NCBI RefSeq assembly: GCF_004348335.1
Contig: NZ_SMJW01000032.1
Coordinates: 1-45,003, forward strand
Source of the DNA: Actinomadura bangladeshensis
Lineage (GTDB): Bacteria > Actinomycetota > Actinomycetes > Streptosporangiales > Streptosporangiaceae
DNA length: 45,003 bases
Direction: 5' to 3'
Shown in pieces: positions 39,402 to 45,003 of the stretch. Position 1 is the stretch's first letter, and each line of letters starts with the position of its first letter. The notes under the pieces were generated by a model that had not been told where the DNA came from, made no database searches, and worked only from the letters and a program-made list of their open reading frames with translations. The translations under genes were made by a program, and so were the position numbers.

Positions 39402-39434
39402 GTGATCCCGGTCACGCACGTCCTTTTGTAGCTT
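39402..39434. promoter_or_regulatory. Control region between the purine operon and pucR
   Basis: GTGATCCCGGTCAC (39402-39415) is a near-palindrome and a candidate regulator site. TAGCTT (39429-39434) is followed by the pucR ATG at 39442, consistent with a leaderless -10. ACGTCC appears on both sides of the palindrome. The region must also hold the operon promoter on the other strand, which I could not place. Confidence 0.4.
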
Positions 39435-39441
39435 TCTCCAT

Positions 39442-40875
39442 ATGAGGCTGCGTTCCCTGCTCGCGATGCCGGAGCTGCGGCTGGAGGTCGTGACCGGCGC
39501 GGACGAGCTGGACCGCACGATCCGCTGGGTGGTCACGACCGATCTGCTGGATCCGGGCCGATACCTGCGCGGACGGGAGCTCGTGCTGACCGGGCTCGTC
39601 TGGCGGACCGGCCCCGCCGACTCCGAGGCGTTCGTGCGGGCCCTCGCCGAGGCGGGCGTCTCGGGCCTCGCCGCCTGGGACCTCACGCTCGGCGCCATCC
39701 CGGACGACCTCGTCGACGCCTGCCGGCGGCACCGGCTCCCGCTGTTCAAGGTGCCGGAGGACGTGGCGTTCGCGACCGTCACCGAGGAGGTCGTCCGGTA
39801 CCTGTCCGGCGCGCGCGCCGCCGACCTGGCCGCCGTGCTGGACCGGCACCGCCGCCTCGTCGAGGGCACCGGGCTCGGCGCCGTGCTGGACCTGGTCGGG
39901 CACTGCCACGTGCTCGCCCCGACCGGGCGCGTCGTCGCGGGCCCGGCCCCGGCCGATCCGGCCGCCCTCGCCCGCGCCTTCCTCACCGCGCCCCGGCTGC
40001 CGCACCACGAGCCCGCGCTCGGCGCGTCGCTGTTCCCGGTCGCCGGCGGCGGCACGCCCCGCGTCGCGGACTGGTTCATCGCCTTCGAGGGCGACGCCGC
40101 CGACTGGCCCGCCGAGCGCCGCGCGCTCACCGCCGAGCTCACCGCGATCGTCGCGCTGGAGCGGGCCCGCCGCGACGCGCCGGCCGCCGCAGACGCCGGG
40201 CTGCTGGTCGGCGGGGACGCCGGGCGGCTCGGCCTGCCCGATCGGCCGCACGTCGCGGTGGCGGCGTCCGGCCGGGGCGGGCTCCGGCCGGGCGAGGTGC
40301 GGACGGTCCTCGCCGAGATCCTCCCGCTCCGGGTGGACGCCCTGCTGGACGACGAGGTGCTCGGGCTCGTCCCGGCCGCCGGGCGCGACGTCGCCGCCGA
40401 CCTCCAGGAGGCCCTCGGCCTCCTCGCCCCCGGCCTGGCGGACGGCGGTCTCGCGGTCGGCGTCAGCGACGCGGCCGAGAGCGCCGAGCTGCGCGGCGCC
40501 GTCGAAGAGGCCCGCCATGCCCGCCGCCTCGCCGCCACCCGCCCCGCACCCGTGTGCGTCGTCCGGCACGACGAACTGGCCACCCACGTGCTCCTGCTGG
40601 CGAGCGTCCCCGAGGACGTCCGCCGGATCTTCCAGGTGCGGCTCCTGGACCCGCTGCACGACTACGACAGGATCCACGGCGCCGGCCTCGTCCGCACCCT
40701 GGAGACGTTCCTGCGGAACTCCGGCTCCTGGACGCGGTGCGCCGAGCAGCTGCACCTGCACGTCAACTCCGTCCGGTACCGGATCCAGCGCATCGAGGAC
40801 CTGACCGGCCGCGACCTGTCCCGGCTGGAGGACCGGGTCGACTTCTTCCTCGCGCTCCGCCTGGCCGGAAGCTGA
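39442..40875 (+). CDS. pucR: PucR-family transcriptional regulator
   Basis: A 477-residue regulator of purine catabolism. The N-terminal PucR ligand-sensing domain (~4-120) begins RLRSLLAMPELRLEVVTGAD and includes GRELVLTGLVWRTG. A central GGDEF-like CdaR region lies around 255-385. The C-terminal PucR-type helix-turn-helix (~415-473) reads LVRTLETFLRNSGSWTRCAE followed by LHLHVNSVRYRIQRIEDLTG. It is divergent from the urate/allantoin operon and is its most likely regulator, responding to a purine or allantoin-type metabolite. No ribosome-binding site precedes the ATG; a TAGCTT seven bases upstream suggests a leaderless message. Confidence 0.92.
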   Translation: MRLRSLLAMPELRLEVVTGADELDRTIRWVVTTDLLDPGRYLRGRELVLTGLVWRTGPADSEAFVRALAEAGVSGLAAWDLTLGAIPDDLVDACRRHRLPLFKVPEDVAFATVTEEVVRYLSGARAADLAAVLDRHRRLVEGTGLGAVLDLVGHCHVLAPTGRVVAGPAPADPAALARAFLTAPRLPHHEPALGASLFPVAGGGTPRVADWFIAFEGDAADWPAERRALTAELTAIVALERARRDAPAAADAGLLVGGDAGRLGLPDRPHVAVAASGRGGLRPGEVRTVLAEILPLRVDALLDDEVLGLVPAAGRDVAADLQEALGLLAPGLADGGLAVGVSDAAESAELRGAVEEARHARRLAATRPAPVCVVRHDELATHVLLLASVPEDVRRIFQVRLLDPLHDYDRIHGAGLVRTLETFLRNSGSWTRCAEQLHLHVNSVRYRIQRIEDLTGRDLSRLEDRVDFFLALRLAGS

Positions 40876-40977
40876 CGGGTTCGCGCCGAATTCTCCACTG
40901 CACGATCATGTCTATGTAATGCTGTGCACGGAGACGGACCTCTCCGTCACGATCGGTGCGAGAAGGCGAGGAGCGGC

Positions 40978-43008
40978 GTGGAGCCCTTGGGCGCGGATGA
41001 CCCCCGGCAGATCGGGCCCTTCCGGATCACGGCACGGCTGGGGCGGGGCACCGTGGGGGAGGTGTTCCTCGGCCGCTCCCCCGGCGGCCGGCCGGTCGCG
41101 GTCAAGGTCGTCCTGCCCGGACCGGCCGCAGACGAGACGTTCCGGCGCCGCTTCCGCGCGGAGGTCGACGCCGCCCGCCGCGTGCAGGGGCTGCACACGT
41201 CCCCGGTGGTGGACGCCGATCTCGACGCCGACCGGCCCTGGCTGGCCACCGCCTACATCCCCGGCCCGTCTCTGCGGGAGGCGGTGTCCGCGCACGGCCC
41301 GCTGCCCGCCGGGACGGTCCACGCCCTGTGCGCCGGGCTCGCCGAGGGGCTGTCGGCGGTGCACCGCGCCGGCCTGGTGCACGCCGACGTCAAGCCGGGC
41401 AACGTCCTGCTGGCGTCCGGCGGCCCGCACCTCGTCGACTTCGGCATCGCCCGGGCGGTCGAGGACGCCGGCACCCTGGCGTCCGTGCGGATCGGCGACC
41501 CCGGCTTCACCGCGCCGGAGCAGATCCGCGGCGACGAGCCCGTCCCCGCCTCCGACGTGTTCTCCCTCGGCTGCGTCCTCGCCTACGCGGCCACCGGACG
41601 CCACCCCTTCGGGGCGGGGCCGCCCGACGAGGTCGTCCACCGCATGGCGCACGGGGAGCCCGACCTCGGCGGCGTCCCCGAGCCGCTCGCCGGCGTGATC
41701 CGGGCCTGCCTGGCCAAGGACCCCGCCGCGCGGCCGGCGCCGGCCGCCCTCCTCGGGGCGGCGCCCGCGCCGGGCCCGTGGCTCCCGCCCGCCGTCGCGG
41801 CCATGGCCGAGCAGCGCGAGCACCCGCTCGCCGCCGGCGGCGGGGCGCGGCCGTGGCGGCGCCGGGGCCTGCTGGCGGCCGCCGGCGCGGCGGCCGTGGT
41901 GGCGGTCGCGGCGGTGACCGCGGTCGTGCTCACGTCCGGCTCGGGCGACGGCCCGGCCGCGGCCGCGGGCGGCGGCCCGAAGAGCGCCGCCCGGCTCGAC
42001 CCGGTGGCGAGCATCGAGACGGGCACCGCGGAGAGCCTGCGGGACGTCGTCTACAGCCCCGACGGCGCCTACCTCGTGGGCGTGTTCCGGGAGGACCTCA
42101 GGGTGTGGGACGCGAAGACCCACGCACCGGTGACCACCCTGTCCGCGGGCAAGGGCGTCCTCCCGAAGAGCGTCGCCGTCAGCCGGGACGGCCTGGTCGC
42201 CATGGGATACATGGTGCCGATGCAGATGACGTCGGACGGCCTCGAAACGGGCCGCGGCGGAGCCAAGGTCTGGGACCTGCGGTCGGGCCGCACGGTCGCC
42301 GACGTCACGTTCAAATCGTCCGAGCGCACCGACCTCTTCGTCATGGACGGGCTGGCGTTCAGCCCCGACGGCCGCTACCTGGCGGGCTCCGGGTCCGGTA
42401 AAGGGGAGGGCGCCGGGAAGGTGCCCCTGTGGGACGTCAGGACGGAGAAGCTGCTGCACACCTTCGTCGTCGATGCGTCCGGGGCCGGCAGCACCGCCGC
42501 CGTCCACAGCGTCGCCTTCGGCCCGGACGGCAAGACCCTCGCCGCCGGGTACGGGGACGGGAACCTCGGCGGCGGCGTCGCCCTGTTCGACGTCGCGTCC
42601 CGCTCCCCCGCCGGCACCCTGCCGCTCGACAAGGCCGACGCCTTCGGCGTCTCCGGTCTCGGCTTCACCCCGGACGGCGGAACCCTCACCGGGTCCTTCG
42701 GCGGCGTCGGTGTCTGGGACGTGGCGGCCAAGAAGACGACCGCGTCCCTCGCCGGCTACGACTCCGGTTTCCAGTCGATGGCCCTCAGCCCGGACGGGCG
42801 GACCCTGGCCGCAGGACGCGGCGCCCGCGAGGGCGGCGGCGCGGTCACCGTGTGGGACGTGCCCTCCGGGCGGCGGCTCCTGTCGGTGTCCATGGGACGC
42901 TCCGGCGTGGGCGGCGTCGCCTTCGCCCCGGACGGCCGCACGATCGCCACCGCCACCGACGACGCCCAGTTGAACGACGTCGTCAAGATCTGGAAGCTCG
43001 CCCGGTGA
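40978..43008 (+). CDS. Transmembrane Ser/Thr protein kinase with WD40-like sensor, atypical catalytic loop
   Basis: A 676-residue PknB-like kinase. Residues ~14-260 form the kinase domain: GRGTVGEVFLG (P-loop), VAVKVV (Lys43), VHADVKPGN (catalytic Asp137) and LVDFGIARA (Asp154). A membrane helix at ~297-319 (LLAAAGAAAVVAVAAVTAVV) is followed by WD40-like repeats to the C-terminus (VYSPDG, FSPDGRYLAG, FGPDGKTLAAGYGDG, LSPDGRTLAAGRG, VKIWKLAR). The HRD motif reads HAD, and the usual GTPGF of the P+1 loop reads GDPGF, so regulation or activity may be abnormal. The GTG at 40978 has GAGGAG four bases upstream. It overlaps the second kinase gene (GTGA). Confidence 0.9.
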   Translation: MEPLGADDPRQIGPFRITARLGRGTVGEVFLGRSPGGRPVAVKVVLPGPAADETFRRRFRAEVDAARRVQGLHTSPVVDADLDADRPWLATAYIPGPSLREAVSAHGPLPAGTVHALCAGLAEGLSAVHRAGLVHADVKPGNVLLASGGPHLVDFGIARAVEDAGTLASVRIGDPGFTAPEQIRGDEPVPASDVFSLGCVLAYAATGRHPFGAGPPDEVVHRMAHGEPDLGGVPEPLAGVIRACLAKDPAARPAPAALLGAAPAPGPWLPPAVAAMAEQREHPLAAGGGARPWRRRGLLAAAGAAAVVAVAAVTAVVLTSGSGDGPAAAAGGGPKSAARLDPVASIETGTAESLRDVVYSPDGAYLVGVFREDLRVWDAKTHAPVTTLSAGKGVLPKSVAVSRDGLVAMGYMVPMQMTSDGLETGRGGAKVWDLRSGRTVADVTFKSSERTDLFVMDGLAFSPDGRYLAGSGSGKGEGAGKVPLWDVRTEKLLHTFVVDASGAGSTAAVHSVAFGPDGKTLAAGYGDGNLGGGVALFDVASRSPAGTLPLDKADAFGVSGLGFTPDGGTLTGSFGGVGVWDVAAKKTTASLAGYDSGFQSMALSPDGRTLAAGRGAREGGGAVTVWDVPSGRRLLSVSMGRSGVGGVAFAPDGRTIATATDDAQLNDVVKIWKLAR

Positions 43009-44522
43009 AGCCCCTCGGCCCCGGAGACGTCCCGCAGGCCGGCCCCTACCGGCTGCTCGGCCGGCTCGGCCGCGGCGGCATGGGCGAGGTCTTCCTCGGC
43101 CGCTCCCCCGGCGGCCGGCTCGTCGCCGTCAAGGTCGTGGCCCCCGACCTCGCGTCCGACGACGACTTCCGGCGCCGGTTCGTCGAGGAGGTCGAGGCGG
43201 CGAGCAGGGTCGGCGGCTTCTACACCGCGCAGGTCGTCGACGCCGATCCGGGCGCCGACCGCCCCTGGCTGGTCACCGCCTACATCCCGGGCCCGTCGCT
43301 GCAGCAGGCGGTCGCCGAGCACGGGCCGCTGCCGTACCAGGCGGTCCAGGTCCTCGGGTCCGGGCTCGCCGAGGGGCTGCTGGCCGTCCACCGCGCCGGG
43401 CTGGTGCACCGCGACCTCAAACCCGGCAACGTCCTGCTCGCCGACGACGGGCCCCGCGTCATCGACTTCGGCATCGCCCGCGCGCTGGACGCCGCGCAGA
43501 AGTCCACCGCGGTGATCGGCACGCCCGGGTTCATGTCGCCCGAGCAGGCGCGGGGCCGCGCGGCCGGGCCGGAGTCCGACGTCTTCTCGCTCGGCTGCGT
43601 GCTCGCCTACGCCGCCACCGGGGAGGGCCCCTACGGGCGGGGGCGGCCCGCGGTCGTCGTCTACCGGATCATCCACGAGGAGCCGGACCTGTCCCGGCTG
43701 CCCGAGCAGCTCCGGCCGGTCGTCGCCGCGTGCCTGTCCAAGGACCCGGCCGCGCGTCCCCCGGTCGGCGACGTCCTGGCGCGCTTCGCGCCGGCCGCCG
43801 ACGAGGGGCACTGGCTGCCGGAGCGGGTCAGCGCGATGATCACCGAGCGGAAGGCCGCCGTGCCGCCGTCCGGCGACCGGCCGGGGCCGTGGACGCCCGC
43901 TCCGCCGTACCCGGCCACCGGCCCCACGCGCGTCGAGACCCGTCCCGTCGTGTCCCGGGCGTCCGGGTGGGCGCGTCCCCGGGTGCTCCTGCCCGCCGCC
44001 GTCGGCACCGTGGTCCTCACCGCCGCCCTCACCTGGGGAGTGATCGCCCTGACCGGCGACAACGAGCCGGGCGCCCGGGCCGCCGGGGGGACGCCGGCGG
44101 CGGGCGGCGCGTCGCAGGACCCCTGCGACGTGATCGACCAGAGCATCATCCGGGAGAACCAGCTCATCTCCACCGGCGTGCGGGGCGGCTATGAGAACGC
44201 CGCGGAGAACGTCGACACCTGCGAGTGGCGGACCGCCCAGTACGGCGCCGACGCGGATTTCCGGCTGACCCTGATGTACTCCCCGGAACCCGTGCGCCTC
44301 TTCCAGACCGAGCTGACCGACGCCGAGCACGACAAGCTGACCGGGCTCCCCGGCATGCGGGCGTACGGCAGCGACGACGAGAGCGCCTGCCAGGTCACGT
44401 GGGAGAACGAGGGCTCGGCCACCCGGGTGAGCACGATCGCCACCGGCCGGGCGGGCAGCACGGCCGATGTGTGCTGGATGGCGGCGGAACTGGCCCGATC
44501 GGTGGCCTCCAAGGTGCCGTGA
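43005..44522 (+). CDS. Transmembrane Ser/Thr protein kinase with Cys-containing extracellular domain
   Basis: A 505-residue kinase paralogous to the preceding one. The kinase domain (~14-265) is fully canonical: GRGGMGEVFLG, VAVKVV (Lys43), VHRDLKPGN (Asp137), VIDFGIARA and IGTPGFMSPEQARG. A Pro-rich linker leads to a membrane helix at ~327-349 (VLLPAAVGTVVLTAALTWGV). The extracellular part carries four cysteines in DPCDVIDQS, DTCEWRT, ACQVTW and DVCWMAAEL contexts, resembling DUF3558-like sensor domains of actinobacterial lipoproteins. The GTG at 43005 overlaps the stop of the first kinase, so the two are cotranslated. The shared stretch LGRSPGGR..VAVKVV indicates tandem duplication followed by exchange of the sensor domain. 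Confidence 0.92.
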   Translation: MKPLGPGDVPQAGPYRLLGRLGRGGMGEVFLGRSPGGRLVAVKVVAPDLASDDDFRRRFVEEVEAASRVGGFYTAQVVDADPGADRPWLVTAYIPGPSLQQAVAEHGPLPYQAVQVLGSGLAEGLLAVHRAGLVHRDLKPGNVLLADDGPRVIDFGIARALDAAQKSTAVIGTPGFMSPEQARGRAAGPESDVFSLGCVLAYAATGEGPYGRGRPAVVVYRIIHEEPDLSRLPEQLRPVVAACLSKDPAARPPVGDVLARFAPAADEGHWLPERVSAMITERKAAVPPSGDRPGPWTPAPPYPATGPTRVETRPVVSRASGWARPRVLLPAAVGTVVLTAALTWGVIALTGDNEPGARAAGGTPAAGGASQDPCDVIDQSIIRENQLISTGVRGGYENAAENVDTCEWRTAQYGADADFRLTLMYSPEPVRLFQTELTDAEHDKLTGLPGMRAYGSDDESACQVTWENEGSATRVSTIATGRAGSTADVCWMAAELARSVASKVP

Positions 44523-44549
44523 CGCGGCGGGCGGCGGCGGTGGCCGCGC

Positions 44550-45003
44550 TCAGGAGGTGTGGCGGAGCAGGGCCGGGACGACCGTGTCCCAGGTGCGGCG
44601 CGGAAGCCCGCCGCCCGTGCGGGGCAGGACCAGCAGTTCGGCCTTGGGGATCTCGGCGGCCAGGGCCTCGGCATTGCCGACGGGGAAGAACGGGTCGTCC
44701 TCGCCGTGGACGACGAGAGTCGTGGCGGTGAGGGCGGGGAGGCGTTCGCGCCAGCGGGGGCCGCAGTCCAGGGCGGCGAACTGGACGCCCATCTGGTCGA
44801 CGCGGTGGGTCGCGCCGTCGCTCGGGCGGGTGCGGTCGTGGACGCGCTCGATGTCCGCGCGCGCCTCCTCCTCGTCGAAGTCCCGGCCGCCCATGTGCCG
44901 GGCGTTGGCCACCTGGAACGCGACGATGGACTCGCGGTCCGTCCAGTCCACCCGCGGCGGGCTCATGAAGTGCTCCATGAGCTCGGGCGCGTGGTCGGGG
45001 AGG
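44550..45003 (-). CDS. Alpha/beta hydrolase, C-terminal part (gene runs off the window)
   Basis: The last ~150 codons of an alpha/beta hydrolase. The visible part includes the cap-domain stretch DRESIVAFQVANARHMGGRD, LVVHGEDDPFFPVGNAEAL with the catalytic Asp in GEDDP, and the terminal RTGGGLPRRTWDTVVPALLR. This end resembles methylesterase/RdmC-like hydrolases, but the nucleophile region lies outside the window. The usual catalytic His position reads TGGGLP here, with no histidine, and this should be checked on the complete gene. The frame stays open through base 45003. It is convergent with the kinase gene, 27 bases away. Confidence 0.8.
   Translation of the reverse strand, partial: LPDHAPELMEHFMSPPRVDWTDRESIVAFQVANARHMGGRDFDEEEARADIERVHDRTRPSDGATHRVDQMGVQFAALDCGPRWRERLPALTATTLVVHGEDDPFFPVGNAEALAAEIPKAELLVLPRTGGGLPRRTWDTVVPALLRHTS

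Noticed and set aside
1..45003. Prophage, integrative element, tRNA, rRNA or CRISPR locus
   Set aside because: No integrase, transposase, phage structural gene, tRNA-like cloverleaf, rRNA segment or repeat-spacer array was recognised on either strand.

Overview
The window is very GC-rich, densely coded actinobacterial chromosome. Many genes start with GTG, several appear leaderless, and neighbouring genes often overlap by 1-4 bases (ATGA, GTGA, TGATG). It carries an ergothioneine (egtABCD) cluster, a KstR-type steroid-catabolism regulator, a DUF397 protein, tandem PknB-like membrane kinases and a sigma-like membrane protein. This mix suggests a Streptosporangiales member, perhaps Actinomadura-like; that placement is inference from gene content. 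I see no rRNA, tRNA, CRISPR array, phage or transposase gene, and no gene-free stretch longer than 300 bases.

Layout. (1) 16-3267: a type-B carboxylesterase and a glyoxalase-like protein, divergent from a double-domain Lrp/AsnC regulator. (2) 3314-6747: a four-gene OpuA/OpuB-type (quaternary-amine) ABC importer. It is divergent from 6906-8369, a histidine ammonia-lyase-family protein whose MIO-forming Ala-Ser-Gly is replaced by Gly-Thr-Gly. (3) 8376-10079: a LacI-family regulator and a cysteine-dioxygenase-like cupin, separated by three tandem 13-bp operator-like repeats. (4) 10240-13461: an unknown polytopic membrane protein, an OafA-type acyltransferase and a divergent SGNH-hydrolase lipoprotein. 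(5) 13489-17776: egtABCD on the minus strand. (6) 18050-23983: a membrane-tethered sigma-like protein, a rhomboid-like protein, a DHA2 efflux pump with a perfect palindromic operator and a divergent TetR, and glutamate decarboxylase. (7) 23999-27597: a pair of steroid-type acyl-CoA dehydrogenases, an internally deleted FadD17-like ligase remnant and a divergent kstR, with two KstR-like boxes between them. (8) 27685-29340: a DUF397 protein and a secreted alpha/beta hydrolase. (9) 29483-40875: a ten-gene purine-catabolism operon with a divergent PucR regulator. (10) 40978-44522: two paralogous transmembrane Ser/Thr kinases. (11) 44550-45003: the 3' end of an alpha/beta hydrolase gene that runs off the window.

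How the parts work together. The purine operon encodes a route from xanthine or 8-oxoguanine through urate, 5-hydroxyisourate, OHCU and allantoin to allantoate and ureidoglycolate. No ureidoglycolate lyase is visible. The egt genes make ergothioneine, a trimethylated histidine betaine. A betaine-type importer and an apparently MIO-less histidine-lyase homologue lie about 7-10 kb away. This raises the untested possibility that the importer and lyase handle ergothioneine, hercynine or a related betaine. Other items worth a second look are a palindromic repeat inserted in frame into allantoinase, the head-to-tail FadD17 remnant, a first kinase lacking the HRD arginine and the P+1 threonine, and several short tandem duplications at gene ends.
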